Shown here piece by piece: positions 44,937 through 54,793 of a stretch of 64,000 nucleotides of DNA (position 1 is the stretch's first letter; each line of letters begins with the position of its first letter). Origin of the DNA: Gordonia sp. KTR9 (GTDB taxonomy: Bacteria > Actinomycetota > Actinomycetes > Mycobacteriales > Mycobacteriaceae); NCBI RefSeq assembly GCF_000143885.2, contig NC_018581.1, positions 3,596,001 through 3,660,000 of the forward strand. Direction: 5' to 3'. A model generated the notes under the pieces. That model ran no database searches. It was not told the DNA's origin and worked only from the letters and a program-made list of their open reading frames with translations. The position numbers were made by a program, and so were the translations under genes.

Positions 44937-46700
44937 ATGACGTCCACCACCGACGCCCCGGCCGCTTCCGGCCCGGGTGCACCGAACGAGGCTGCCTCCG
45001 CAGCTCCTGCCGCCGGGAAGCCCGCGCGGCCGGCCCGTAAGGCCCGTCCGGCCAAGCGCCGTGCCGAGGGCCAGTGGAAACTCGGTTACCGCGAGCCGCT
45101 GAACCCGAACGAGCAGGTCAAGAAGGACGACAACCCGCTCAACGTGCGCGCGCGCATCGAGAACATCTACTCCAAGCAGGGCTTCGACTCGATCGACAAA
45201 CAGGATCTGCGCGGCCGGATGCGCTGGTGGGGCCTGTACACCCAGCGCGCCGAGGGCTACGACGGCACCTGGACCGGCGACGAGAACATCGACATCCTCG
45301 AGGACAGCCACTTCATGATGCGGGTGCGCTGCGACGCCGGCGCGCTCAACGTCGAGCAGCTGCGCACCCTCGGTGAGATCTCCACCGAGTTCGCCCGCGA
45401 CACCGCCGACCTCTCCGACCGCGAGAACGTCCAGTACCACTGGATTCGGATCGAGGACGTCCCGACGATCTGGGAGCGCCTCGAAGGTGTCGGGCTCAAG
45501 ACCACCGAGGCGTGCGGCGACTGCCCACGCGTCGTCCTGGGTTCGCCCCTCGCCGGAGAATCCCTCGACGAGGTCCTCGACCCCACCCCGGCCATCGACG
45601 AGATCGTCCGCCGCTACATCGGCGATCCGAAGTACTCCAACCTGCCGCGCAAGTTCAAGACCGCGATCTCGGGCCAGCAGGACGTGGTGCACGAGATCAA
45701 CGACGTCGCCTTCGTCGGCGTGGTCCATCCCGAGCACGGCCCCGGCCTCGATCTCTGGGTCGGCGGCGGACTGTCCACCAACCCGATGCTCGCCCAGCGC
45801 GTCGGCGCCTGGGTCCCGCTCGATGAGGTGCCCGATGTGTGGGAGGCCGTGGTCGCACTCTTCCGCGACTACGGCTACCGACGGCTGCGCGCGAAGGCCC
45901 GCCTGAAGTTCCTCGTCAAGGACTGGGGCATCGAGAAGTTCCGGCAGGTGCTCGAGGACGAGTACCTGGGCCGCAAGCTCATCGATGGTCCGGCACCGGA
46001 ACAGCCCGAACGCCCGATCGACCACATCGGCGTGCAGAAGCTGCGCAACGGACTCAACGCGATCGGCTTCTCCCCCATCGCCGGACGCGTCTCGGGCACG
46101 ATCCTGACCAAGGCCGCGGAAGCCGTCGCCGCGGCCGGGTCCGACCGCGTCCGCTTCACCCCGTACCAGAAGCTGATCGTCCTCGACGTCCCCGACGACA
46201 AGGTGGATTGGCTGATCGACGAGCTCAAGCCGCTCGGCCTGCACGGCCGGCCGACACGTTGGCGCCGGAACCTCCTGGCGTGCAGCGGTATCGAGTTCTG
46301 CAAGCTCTCCTTCACCGAGACCCGCAAGCGTTCGCAGGTCCTCGCCCCGGAACTGGACGAGCGGCTCGAGGACATCAACGCGAAGCTCGACGTGCCGATC
46401 ACGGTGAACATCAACGGTTGCCCCAACTCCTGCGGGCGGTCGCAGATCGCCGACATCGGTTTCAAGGGACAGCTCGTCGAGGACGCGGACGGCAACCAGA
46501 CCGACGGCTTCCAGGTCCACCTCGGGGGCAGCCTCGGGCTGGATTCGGGTTTCGGTCGCAAACTGCGTCAGCACAAGGTGCTGGGCACCGAATTGGGCGA
46601 TTACATCGAGCGCGTGGTCCGCAACTTCGTCGACCAGCGCGAAGAGGGCGAACGGTTCGCGCAGTGGGCCGTTCGTGCCGACGAGGAGGCACTGCGATGA
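44937..46700 (+). CDS. sirA: Ferredoxin-dependent sulfite reductase (SirA/NirA type)
   Basis: 587 residues. Reduces sulfite to sulfide with siroheme and a [4Fe-4S] cluster, six electrons from ferredoxin. Cluster/siroheme cysteines are in CSGIEFC and CPNSC. YTQRAEGYDG and TTEACGDCPR hold the Tyr and Cys of the mycobacterial NirA side-chain crosslink. A 50-residue Ala/Pro/Lys-rich N-terminus precedes the domain. ATG 44937 with AGGAG inside a hairpin. First of five overlapping genes (sirA, cysH, cysD, cysN, chelatase). Confidence 0.95.
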   Translation: MTSTTDAPAASGPGAPNEAASAAPAAGKPARPARKARPAKRRAEGQWKLGYREPLNPNEQVKKDDNPLNVRARIENIYSKQGFDSIDKQDLRGRMRWWGLYTQRAEGYDGTWTGDENIDILEDSHFMMRVRCDAGALNVEQLRTLGEISTEFARDTADLSDRENVQYHWIRIEDVPTIWERLEGVGLKTTEACGDCPRVVLGSPLAGESLDEVLDPTPAIDEIVRRYIGDPKYSNLPRKFKTAISGQQDVVHEINDVAFVGVVHPEHGPGLDLWVGGGLSTNPMLAQRVGAWVPLDEVPDVWEAVVALFRDYGYRRLRAKARLKFLVKDWGIEKFRQVLEDEYLGRKLIDGPAPEQPERPIDHIGVQKLRNGLNAIGFSPIAGRVSGTILTKAAEAVAAAGSDRVRFTPYQKLIVLDVPDDKVDWLIDELKPLGLHGRPTRWRRNLLACSGIEFCKLSFTETRKRSQVLAPELDERLEDINAKLDVPITVNINGCPNSCGRSQIADIGFKGQLVEDADGNQTDGFQVHLGGSLGLDSGFGRKLRQHKVLGTELGDYIERVVRNFVDQREEGERFAQWAVRADEEALR

Positions 46701-47449
46701 CCATCGAGACCACCACCAGGGCACCGGGACGACGCTTCAGCGAAGACCAGCTGCGCGACATCGCGGAGAAGGGCGCTGCGGACCTCGGTTCCGACGCGAC
46801 CCCCGAGGAACTGATCCGCTGGACCGCACAGACCTTCGGCACCAACTTCGTCGTCGCGTCGAACATGCAGGACGCGGCCCTCGTCGATCTCGCCGTGAAG
46901 AACATCGACCGCGATCTCCTCGACGGCGACCCGGTCAAGGTGCTCTTCCTCGACACCGGCTACCACTTCGCCGAGACGATCGGCACCCGGGACGCCGTCG
47001 AGCAGGTCTACGGCGTCGAGATGGTGAACCTGACACCCGAGCACAGCGTCGCCGAGCAGGATGAGCTCTTGGGCCGCAACCTCTTCGCCCGCGACCCGGG
47101 AGAATGCTGCCGCCTGCGCAAGGTCGTGCCGCTGAAGGCGGGCCTCGCCGGTTACGACGCATGGATCACCGGGATTCGTCGCGTGGAGGCGCCGACGCGG
47201 GCCAACGCCCCGCTCATCTCCTTCGACGAAGGCTTCGGACTGGTGAAGATCAATCCGATCGCGGCCTGGTCCGACGAGACGATGCAGGACTACATCGACT
47301 CCAACGGAGTGCTGGTGAATCCGCTTGTCGACGAGGGATATCCCTCCATCGGGTGCGCACCGTGCACCGCCAAACCCGAACCCGGATCCGATCCGCGCAG
47401 CGGCCGCTGGGCCGGTCGCGCCAAGACAGAATGTGGGCTGCACGCATGA
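46697..47449 (+). CDS. cysH: Adenylylsulfate (APS) reductase
   Basis: 250 residues. Reduces APS to sulfite with thioredoxin. The PP-loop nucleotide-binding core starts at FVVASNMQDAALVDL. The four cysteines of the [4Fe-4S] cluster, CC (RDPGECCRLRK, about 137-138) and CxxC (GCAPCTAKP, about 220-223), mark it as an APS rather than PAPS reductase. The nucleophilic Cys is in the tail KTECGLH. ATG 46697 overlaps sirA by 4 bp. Confidence 0.95.
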   Translation: MTIETTTRAPGRRFSEDQLRDIAEKGAADLGSDATPEELIRWTAQTFGTNFVVASNMQDAALVDLAVKNIDRDLLDGDPVKVLFLDTGYHFAETIGTRDAVEQVYGVEMVNLTPEHSVAEQDELLGRNLFARDPGECCRLRKVVPLKAGLAGYDAWITGIRRVEAPTRANAPLISFDEGFGLVKINPIAAWSDETMQDYIDSNGVLVNPLVDEGYPSIGCAPCTAKPEPGSDPRSGRWAGRAKTECGLHA

Positions 47450-48396
47450 CCGTGACCGAAACACCGTCCGTTCCGCAGGCATCCGGCGTCGTCGCCGAGG
47501 CCGACGAGTTCACCACACTCGACGCCTTGGAGTCCGAGGCGATCCACATCTTCCGTGAGGTCGCGGGCGAGTTCGAGCGTCCGGTGATCCTGTTCTCCGG
47601 CGGCAAGGACTCGACCGTGCTCCTGCACGTGGCGCTGAAGGCATTCTGGCCTGCGCCGCTGCCCTTCTCGTTGCTGCACGTCGACACCGGCCACAACCTG
47701 CCCGAGGTCCTCGAGTTCCGCGACCAGGTCGTGGCACGGCACAACCTGCGGTTGCACGTCGCCAAGGTCGAGGACTACCTCGCCGACGGGCGCCTCACCG
47801 AACGCCCCGACGGTGTGCGCAACCCGCTGCAGACGATCCCCCTGCTCGACGCGATCACCGAGAACCGTTTCGACGCGGTGTTCGGCGGCGGTCGTCGCGA
47901 CGAGGAACGGTCTCGCGCGAAGGAGCGGATCTTCTCGCTGCGCAACGCCTTCGGCCAGTGGGACCCGAAGCGCCAGCGCCCCGAGCTGTGGAACCTCTAC
48001 AACGGCCGCCACGCACCGGGTGAGCACGTGCGGGTGTTCCCGCTGTCGAACTGGACCGAGCTCGACATCTGGCGCTACATCGCCCGGGAACAGGTACTCC
48101 TCCCGTCGATCTACTACGCCCATGAGCGCGAGGTGTTCCAGCGCGACGGCATGTGGATGACCTCAGGGGTGTGGGGCGGACCGCGCGAAGGTGAAGAGCT
48201 GCAACGCCTGTCGGTTCGCTACCGCACCGTCGGCGACGGCTCGTCGACCGGAGCGGTGCTCTCGGACGCCGCCGACAACGAGGCCGTGCTCGCCGAGGTC
48301 GCCGCGTCGCGGCTCACCGAACGAGGCGCGACCCGTGGCGACGACCGGGTCTCCGAGGCCGCCATGGAAGACCGTAAGCGCGAAGGATATTTCTGA
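47446..48396 (+). CDS. cysD: Sulfate adenylyltransferase subunit 2
   Basis: 316 residues. Makes APS from sulfate and ATP, driven by GTP hydrolysis of CysN. PP-loop ILFSGGKDSTVLLH and LLHVDTGHNLPEVLEFRD, GGRRDEERSRAKERIFSLR, FPLSNWTELDIWRYI are typical. ATG 47446 overlaps cysH by 4 bp; its TGA shares a base with the cysN ATG. Confidence 0.96.
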   Translation: MTVTETPSVPQASGVVAEADEFTTLDALESEAIHIFREVAGEFERPVILFSGGKDSTVLLHVALKAFWPAPLPFSLLHVDTGHNLPEVLEFRDQVVARHNLRLHVAKVEDYLADGRLTERPDGVRNPLQTIPLLDAITENRFDAVFGGGRRDEERSRAKERIFSLRNAFGQWDPKRQRPELWNLYNGRHAPGEHVRVFPLSNWTELDIWRYIAREQVLLPSIYYAHEREVFQRDGMWMTSGVWGGPREGEELQRLSVRYRTVGDGSSTGAVLSDAADNEAVLAEVAASRLTERGATRGDDRVSEAAMEDRKREGYF

Positions 48397-49691
48397 TGAA
48401 GCACGCCCCTGATCTCCTCCGCATCGCCACCGCGGGCAGCGTCGACGACGGTAAGTCGACGCTCGTCGGCCGGCTGCTGTACGACACCAAGTCCGTGTTG
48501 GCCGATCAGATCGATGCCGTCACGAAGGCATCGGTGGATCGTGGCCTCGACACCCCGGACCTGTCCTTGCTCGTCGACGGGTTGCGGGCCGAGCGCGAGC
48601 AGGGCATCACCATCGATGTCGCCTACCGCTACTTCGCCACGCCCGCGCGGTCGTTCGTCCTCGCCGACACTCCCGGCCACGTGCAGTACACGCGCAACAC
48701 CGTGTCCGGGGCGTCCACCGCGCAGCTGGTGATCCTGCTGGTCGACGCCCGGACCGGCGTCGTCGCCCAGACCCGCCGCCACGCGGCGGTGATGGCGCTG
48801 CTCGGCGTCCCGCAGCTGGTGCTCGCGGTCAACAAGATCGACCTCGTCTCGGATCAGGCGTCGGTGTTCGCCGAGATCTCCGCCGAGTTCGCCGAACTCA
48901 CCCGGTCGCTGGGCTGGACCGACGAGCAGGTCACCGCCATCCCGGTGTCGGCATTACACGGCGACAACGTGGCGATCCGTTCGGAGACCACCGCGTTCTA
49001 CGACGGCCCGACACTCATCGAGCATCTCGAGACAGTGCCGAATCTGGTGGAGCGCAAAGACGTCGGTCTGCGCTTCCCCGTGCAGTACGTCATCCGTCCT
49101 CGTACGCCGGAGTACCCCGACTACCGCGGATACGCGGGTCAGATCGCCGCCGGCCGGGTCTCCGTCGGCGACGAGGTGGTCGTCCTGCCGTCGGGGCAAC
49201 GGACCACCGTCAGCCAGATCGACACCGCCGACGGACAACTCGCGACCGCACACACCGGACGCAGCGTCACCATCCTGCTCGCCGACGACGTCGACATCTC
49301 GCGCGGCGATCTGATCGCCGCGGTCGCCGACGCTCCGGAGCCGTTGCAGCAGTTCACCGCGACCGTGTGCTGGCTGGCCGAGAAGCCGTTGCGGGCGGGC
49401 GCGCGACTGCTGCTCAAACACGGCACCAAGACCACCCAGGCGATTGTCAGCGCACTCGACGCGCAGTTCGACGAGCAGAACCTCGCGCTCGTCGACGCCC
49501 CGGACTCAGTGGAGCTCAATCAGATCGTGCGCATCTCGGTGCAGACCGCCGAGCCGATCCCCGCCGACGACTACCAGGTCAACCGCGAGTCGGGCAGCTT
49601 CCTGCTCATCGACCCGCAGGGCGGCAACACACTGGCCGCGGGGCTCGTCGGCGACGCACTGGCGCCGCTGCATCTCAAAGAGCTGGTGTGA
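48396..49691 (+). CDS. cysN: Sulfate adenylyltransferase subunit 1 (GTPase)
   Basis: 431 residues, EF-Tu-like GTPase. G1 GSVDDGKST (14-22), DTPGHVQYTRNT, NKID, with beta-barrel domains behind. It lacks the C-terminal APS kinase (CysC) fused in mycobacterial CysNC, which agrees with the direct APS-reductase route here. Start ATG 48396 shares one base with the cysD stop. Confidence 0.95.
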   Translation: MKHAPDLLRIATAGSVDDGKSTLVGRLLYDTKSVLADQIDAVTKASVDRGLDTPDLSLLVDGLRAEREQGITIDVAYRYFATPARSFVLADTPGHVQYTRNTVSGASTAQLVILLVDARTGVVAQTRRHAAVMALLGVPQLVLAVNKIDLVSDQASVFAEISAEFAELTRSLGWTDEQVTAIPVSALHGDNVAIRSETTAFYDGPTLIEHLETVPNLVERKDVGLRFPVQYVIRPRTPEYPDYRGYAGQIAAGRVSVGDEVVVLPSGQRTTVSQIDTADGQLATAHTGRSVTILLADDVDISRGDLIAAVADAPEPLQQFTATVCWLAEKPLRAGARLLLKHGTKTTQAIVSALDAQFDEQNLALVDAPDSVELNQIVRISVQTAEPIPADDYQVNRESGSFLLIDPQGGNTLAAGLVGDALAPLHLKELV

Positions 49692-50431
49692 CACCGACTC
49701 TCGTTCTCGTCGCACACGGCAGCCGCGATCCGCGCTTCGGCGCGACCGCGCGCCGTGTGCGCGACGCCGTGGCGGCGCAGCTGCCTGGCGTCGAGGTGAT
49801 CCTGTCCTACCTCGACCTCGACGAACCACTCGTCGGTGACGTGCTCCGGGGGCTGCGCACCTCCGCGGGCGGCGATGGCGACACGATCGTCGTGCCGATG
49901 CTGCTGTCGGCAGGCTTCCACCACAAGATCGATCTCCCCTCGATCATCGCCGCGAGTCACCCGTCCGCCCGCCAGACCGAGGTCATGGGGACGCGATCGC
50001 TGACCGGCGCCATGGCCGATCGGCTCGTCGAGGCCGGTCTGGGACCACATGACGGCGTGATCCTGTCGGCGGTGGGTTCGTCCGACCCCGATGCGGACCG
50101 TTCCGTCCGTCTCCGGGCGCTCGAGTTGTCGACGCGACTGCACCGGCCCGTGGAAGTCGTCTTCGCGACCAAGCTCGGCACCGGCGATCGTGTGCTGGCC
50201 TCCGCGGTGCGCCGCCTGCGCTCCGGTGGAGCCCGCCGGATCGCCCTGAGTCCGTACTTCCTTTCGGCGGGGTTGCTCACCGATCGGGTCGAGCGCGCCC
50301 TCGATTCCATCGTCGACGAGACCCTCGTGGCCGGGCCGCTCGGCACGCACCCGGATGTCGTGGACGCGATCTGTTCGCTCTACCGACTCAACGCCCGGAC
50401 CACGGTGCCCGCCGGACATCCCGCCCCCTGA
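49688..50431 (+). CDS. Sirohydrochlorin chelatase (CbiX/SirB family)
   Basis: 247 residues, CbiX-like: LVLVAHGSRDPRFGATARRVRDAV with the catalytic His, VPMLLSAGFHHKIDLP with further His residues, and a second half that repeats the fold (VVFATKLGTGDRV, RIALSPYFLSAGLLTDRV). Inserts iron into sirohydrochlorin to make siroheme for sulfite reductase, explaining its place as the last gene of the operon. GTG 49688 overlaps the cysN stop. Confidence 0.9.
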   Translation: MTPTLVLVAHGSRDPRFGATARRVRDAVAAQLPGVEVILSYLDLDEPLVGDVLRGLRTSAGGDGDTIVVPMLLSAGFHHKIDLPSIIAASHPSARQTEVMGTRSLTGAMADRLVEAGLGPHDGVILSAVGSSDPDADRSVRLRALELSTRLHRPVEVVFATKLGTGDRVLASAVRRLRSGGARRIALSPYFLSAGLLTDRVERALDSIVDETLVAGPLGTHPDVVDAICSLYRLNARTTVPAGHPAP

Positions 50432-50488
50432 CCTCGGCGTGGCATACAACCCCGACTCCTCGTCCGAGTGAACTGCCCATCGACTCCC

Positions 50489-53400
50489 CTACCGCGCAAA
50501 GGAGACCGAGTCGTACTCGGCGAGCTGTTCGACGAGCGCTGCACGGTAGGTGGCGACGTTGTCGACCTTGATCTGCTCATACCCGCGCACCATGTCGGGT
50601 AGCGAGGCTATGGCGACTGCACGGTCATGATTGTCCACGTCAAGAGTGGAGAGCAGGGTCGAGATGACCTCGCGGTACTCGACGATGAGCTCTCGCTCCA
50701 TCTTTCGGATGTGGTGGTAGCCGAAGACGTCGAGCTTGCTACCACGTAGCCTCCTCATCCGCGCGAGTGTTCGCAGGGTGGGGTGTGCCCAACGACCCAG
50801 AGCCAGTTTGTTCTTCATCCCCATGGCCCGGAGTGCTGGTGGATGCAGCCTGATCTGGGTGGTGGCATCCTCGCCGAATGTGTCGCGCAGCGTTGCTGCG
50901 AACTCGGCATCGAACGCGAGTCGAGCGACTTCGTATTCGTCCTTGTACGCCATGAGTTTGAACAGATTTCGGGCGACGGCTTCGGCGAGTGGTGAGCCCG
51001 GCCCTGGCACCACCTCGGTTTCGGCCTGGAGAACACGCCGGACGACGTCGGCGTAGCTGCGCGCATAGTCGAGATCCTGATAGGCGATCAGCTCGTCGAC
51101 ACGGACCGCGACGAGGCGGCTGAGTTCGCTCCCGCTCACCGCTCCGGTGGTGTCCGCAAACCGGAGGGCATGAGTCGACAACGGTGGCGGTGTGTAGACG
51201 ACGCGTCGGGTGGCGTCGATGGTCATCTGGAGTGCATCAGGGTCATGAACGGCTTGCCGTCCACGACGGAATGCCTGCAGGTTGGTGTCGACGGCTGCCC
51301 CGTTGAGGGTGATGGCCTGCTCGATGGCGTCCGCGGAGATCGGTAGCGCCCCGGCCTGATACGCGGCCCCGACCATCACCATGTTGGTGTACTGCTCGTC
51401 GCCGAACAGATCACGCGCCAGGGTGGCGGGATCGAGATAGATCGCTCGATGCACTTTGCTGTTGATCGCGTCGCGGATCAGGGCTGGTTCAGGGAAGGTG
51501 ACCGAGGTGTCGATCACCATCTGCCCGGTGGGGACCTGAGTCGTGGACACGATGGCCTGCGTGGAACTCGTGTCGACGACCTTCAAGTTCGTCGGGTCGG
51601 TACCCACGAGCGTGTCACACACCAGATAGAGCCCACAGGCGCCCTGGGACAGTTTGGACCCTTCTTCGAAGGGATCAGCGGCGATCTTGAGGTCGGAGAC
51701 CACCGCTCCGCCCTTCTGCGCCAGCCCTGTCTGATCGAGGCTCCGCACGTGACGGCCGTCGATCACTGCTGCGGTGGCCAGGATCTGGGCCACGGTGACA
51801 ACGCCTGTGCCACCCACGCCGACTATCCGCACACCGAACTCTGCGTCCGAAAGGTTCGCCTGTTCGGGAGCCACCAGCGTGGCGACGTCGATGTCGGGCG
51901 CGGACTCGAATTTCTGGGCCGTTCCGGGGGTGACGGTGACGAAAGACGGGCAATCACCGTTGAGGCAGGAGTAGTCGAGATTGCACGAAGACTGATGGAT
52001 CGCGGTCTTGCGCCCGAACTCGGTGTCCACCGGTTGGACAGACAAGCAGTTCGACTTTTCGCCACAGTCACCGCAGCCTTCGCAGATCCGCTCGTTGATC
52101 AGCACCCGTGTCGTCGGCGTCTCCGACTTGCCGCGCTTCCGTTTACGACGCTTCTCGGCCGCGCATTCCTGGTCATGTACGAGCACGGTCACGCCAGAGA
52201 GCTCAGCGAGTTCGCGTTGCACCTCGATCAACTCGTCTCGATCGCGGATCTCGATGTTCCGAGGAAGGCGAAGGGATTTGATCCTGTCCCGATCCTCGGT
52301 GGTCACGACCACCTTGCGGACACCCTCTGCGAGGAGAAGACGACAGATCTGGTCGAGCGGCATGGCGCCGACCGGGTCCTGGCCGCCCGTCATCGCGACA
52401 GTGGCGTTGTAGAGAAGTTTGTAGGTGACGTTGACCCCAGCGGCAACCGCGGCGCGCAGCGCGAGACTTCCCGAGTGCATGAAGGTTCCGTCGCCGACAT
52501 TCTGGACCAGGTGGCTCTCGGAGAGGAAGGGCTGCATTCCGATCCACTGGGCGCCTTCACCGCCCATCTGGGTGAGGCCGATGACATCGCCTACCTGCTT
52601 GTCGTCCATCATCATCACCATTGCGTGGCAACCGATCCCGCCACCGACGAGACTGTCACCGGTGACCTTCGTCGACGAGTTGTGGGGACAACCCGAACAG
52701 AAGTATGGCGTGCGATTGAGAAGCGGCAGGGCGATCGTCGAAGGCTTGGGCGCGGCTTTCCATGCTCGAGCGGGCTCGATCAGGTGCTCGTCACCGAGCC
52801 GTTTGGCCAGCGCGCGCGCAACGAGGTCGGCATCGAGTTCGCCGAACGCATTCAGTAGCTGCCTGCCGCGAGGATCGGTCTTGCCCACGATGACCGGTGA
52901 ATTGGCCCGTCCGTAGAGGATCTCGCGCATTCTCGCCTCGAGGAACGATCGTTTCTCCTCGACGACGATGACCTCCTCGAGTCCGTCGGTGAAGGCTTCG
53001 ACGATCGCCGGATCAAGCGGGTAGATCATTCCGATCTTCAGCAGGCGTATGCCGTATTTGCTGAGGTCGGAGTCGTCGAGGCCCAGGATTCGCAGCGCCT
53101 CACGTAGGTCAAGGTAGGTCTTGCCGGCTGCGACGATCCCGATACGGTCGCTGGGTCCGCGGGCGGTGATGTGATTCAGCTTGTTGATGCGTGCGTAGTC
53201 GAGTGCGCGTGGGAGTCGGTCGTAGACCATGCTTCGTTCGAGCGTGAGCAGGTACGGACCGACCAGGTTGGCGTTGGGGACATAGGTACTGGGGCCCAGA
53301 TCGCCGAACCGAGGGTCGACACGGTCAGGGTGAACCACGGCGGTGGTCGCACCGTCGGCGACGGCCGTGACGATCTTGAGCGCCGACCACAGGCCGGTGA

Positions 53401-53995
53401 ATCGGGACAGGTACGGGGCGTGAAGTCCGAAGTCGAGGACTTCCTGAGCGTCCGCGGGATACAGGGTCGGGATGAAGAGATCTTCGAGAGTGGCTTCAGA
53501 AGCGCATGCCAGACTCGACGACTTGCCAGCCGGGTCGTCGCCGACGATGGCGACGGCTCCACCGGTCGGCGAGGTGCCGACCAGGTTCGCGTGTCGGATC
53601 GCATCCGACGCCCGATCCAGCCCAGGCGATTTCCCGTACCAGTAGCCGGTGACACCGTCAGTGGTGAGATGACCGACCTGGCCGGCGGTTTGAGTGCCCA
53701 GGACGGACGTGGCAGCAAGTTCCTCGTTGACTGCGGGCTGGTGAACGAAATCGAGGCCCTCGAACATCTTGCGACGACGTGCGATCTCCAGGTCGTATCC
53801 CGCAAGCGGGGAACCTTCGTATCCGGAGACGAACGTGGAGATGTTCAGTCCGCGGCGTTGATCGAGTCGGGCACGGTCGCGAAGATTGCGGACAAGCGCT
53901 TGGATACCGGTCAGGTAGACCAGCCCATCATCGAGAACGTAGCGATCGTCGAGGCTGAAATTCTTGGCGGCAGTTGACAATGGTGTGACGGACAC
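50489..53995 (-). CDS. Indolepyruvate ferredoxin oxidoreductase-type fusion protein (2-oxoacid:ferredoxin oxidoreductase)
   Basis: 1168 residues, all subunits in one chain. N-terminal pyrimidine-binding half (TFVSGYEGSPLAGYDLE). TPP half with CSGCPHNSS (433-440), GCHAMVMMMDD and GDGTFMHSGSLALRAAVAAGVN (501-522) then NATVAMTGGQDP. Cysteine-rich [4Fe-4S] segment CEGCGDCGEKSNC...CNLDYSCLNGDC (638-682). Gamma domain from GVGGTGVVTVAQIL (726). Converts 2-oxo acids (aryl- or branched-chain) to acyl-CoA with reduced ferredoxin. GTG 53995, AAAGGA upstream. It ends an operon with the RraA-like, LeuD-like and LeuC-like genes, so its keto acid may come from that aldolase. Confidence 0.9.
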   Translation of the reverse strand: MSVTPLSTAAKNFSLDDRYVLDDGLVYLTGIQALVRNLRDRARLDQRRGLNISTFVSGYEGSPLAGYDLEIARRRKMFEGLDFVHQPAVNEELAATSVLGTQTAGQVGHLTTDGVTGYWYGKSPGLDRASDAIRHANLVGTSPTGGAVAIVGDDPAGKSSSLACASEATLEDLFIPTLYPADAQEVLDFGLHAPYLSRFTGLWSALKIVTAVADGATTAVVHPDRVDPRFGDLGPSTYVPNANLVGPYLLTLERSMVYDRLPRALDYARINKLNHITARGPSDRIGIVAAGKTYLDLREALRILGLDDSDLSKYGIRLLKIGMIYPLDPAIVEAFTDGLEEVIVVEEKRSFLEARMREILYGRANSPVIVGKTDPRGRQLLNAFGELDADLVARALAKRLGDEHLIEPARAWKAAPKPSTIALPLLNRTPYFCSGCPHNSSTKVTGDSLVGGGIGCHAMVMMMDDKQVGDVIGLTQMGGEGAQWIGMQPFLSESHLVQNVGDGTFMHSGSLALRAAVAAGVNVTYKLLYNATVAMTGGQDPVGAMPLDQICRLLLAEGVRKVVVTTEDRDRIKSLRLPRNIEIRDRDELIEVQRELAELSGVTVLVHDQECAAEKRRKRKRGKSETPTTRVLINERICEGCGDCGEKSNCLSVQPVDTEFGRKTAIHQSSCNLDYSCLNGDCPSFVTVTPGTAQKFESAPDIDVATLVAPEQANLSDAEFGVRIVGVGGTGVVTVAQILATAAVIDGRHVRSLDQTGLAQKGGAVVSDLKIAADPFEEGSKLSQGACGLYLVCDTLVGTDPTNLKVVDTSSTQAIVSTTQVPTGQMVIDTSVTFPEPALIRDAINSKVHRAIYLDPATLARDLFGDEQYTNMVMVGAAYQAGALPISADAIEQAITLNGAAVDTNLQAFRRGRQAVHDPDALQMTIDATRRVVYTPPPLSTHALRFADTTGAVSGSELSRLVAVRVDELIAYQDLDYARSYADVVRRVLQAETEVVPGPGSPLAEAVARNLFKLMAYKDEYEVARLAFDAEFAATLRDTFGEDATTQIRLHPPALRAMGMKNKLALGRWAHPTLRTLARMRRLRGSKLDVFGYHHIRKMERELIVEYREVISTLLSTLDVDNHDRAVAIASLPDMVRGYEQIKVDNVATYRAALVEQLAEYDSVSFAR

Positions 53996-54019
53996 GGCAA
54001 TGAGGTCCTTTGTGGTGGA

Positions 54020-54793
54020 TCAGGTGGGCGTGGTGGCTGCTGCGGACCCGAGAGTCTCGATGAGATCCTCGAGGGTGGGTGCAGCGTGAATGGTCTGAGC
54101 CAGCCAGTCTTCCCGCAGCTGGGCGTCTTCGCAGTGGTCGACAACGTCTGGCACGGAGTGGAAGGGGATGACACAGATGCCGTCACGGTCAGCGACGATG
54201 TAGTCACCGGGGCGTACGACGTTGCCCTGCAGTACTATCGGAGAGTTGATGGCCAGCGTTTGGTAGCGATACCGGGCGGCTCGGGGTGTTCGCGTCTGAC
54301 TCCAAGTCGGGTGGCCCGTCTCTTGGATGGAGTCGGTGTCCCGAATCGCGCCGTCGACCACACATCCAGCGATGCCTGCCTTCTGTGCCCACATCGCCGA
54401 GAGCCCTCCGACCACTGCCGCATCAGTGGCACCTGAGCAGTCCATGACCGCCACGTCGCCGGGGCTACCCAGCCCGTAGAGATCCCGGTCGCCGAACTGC
54501 AGTCCCCGACCCTTGACCCGGTTGCCGGATGCGTCTGCGTCGAGTCGTCCGTAGCGCAGAGTGATTGCCGGCCCGCAGATGCGGCTGTCCGGCGACACGG
54601 GCGTCAGAACGGAAGCAGCGATGACCGCACCGACGCACAGTTCGTCGAGCGCGTCGGCGACTGCCGAGCTCATATCGGGCAGAACGAGCAGTCGCCGGGA
54701 CAAGTCGTCGCCGTGGCGCTGAATGTGTTCGGTTGCGATCAGGACGTCGTCGATGTTGCCTGGTCGTCTGGCGCGTTCGGGGATGGTGCTCAT
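54020..54793 (-). CDS. RraA-like aldolase/decarboxylase family protein
   Basis: 257 residues. GPAITLRY, GDVAVMDCSGATDAAVVGGLSAMWAQKAGIAGCVVDGAIRDTDSI and NVVRPGDYIVADRDGICVIP are the metal/substrate regions shared with 4-hydroxy-4-methyl-2-oxoglutarate (HMG/CHA) aldolases and RraA. The Arg and Asp of DGAIRD are kept, as in aldolases. It may cleave a 4-hydroxy-2-oxo acid to pyruvate, or decarboxylate oxaloacetate. ATG 54793 overlaps the leuD-like stop (ATGA), so translation is coupled. Confidence 0.85.
   Translation of the reverse strand: MSTIPERARRPGNIDDVLIATEHIQRHGDDLSRRLLVLPDMSSAVADALDELCVGAVIAASVLTPVSPDSRICGPAITLRYGRLDADASGNRVKGRGLQFGDRDLYGLGSPGDVAVMDCSGATDAAVVGGLSAMWAQKAGIAGCVVDGAIRDTDSIQETGHPTWSQTRTPRAARYRYQTLAINSPIVLQGNVVRPGDYIVADRDGICVIPFHSVPDVVDHCEDAQLREDWLAQTIHAAPTLEDLIETLGSAAATTPT

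Noticed and set aside
44569..44937. SAM riboswitch or T-box ahead of sirA
   Set aside because: No conserved core of these classes; the leader ORF with hairpins explains the region better.
44685..46724. 679-codon frame antisense to sirA
   Set aside because: Opposite of a sulfite reductase with intact motifs.
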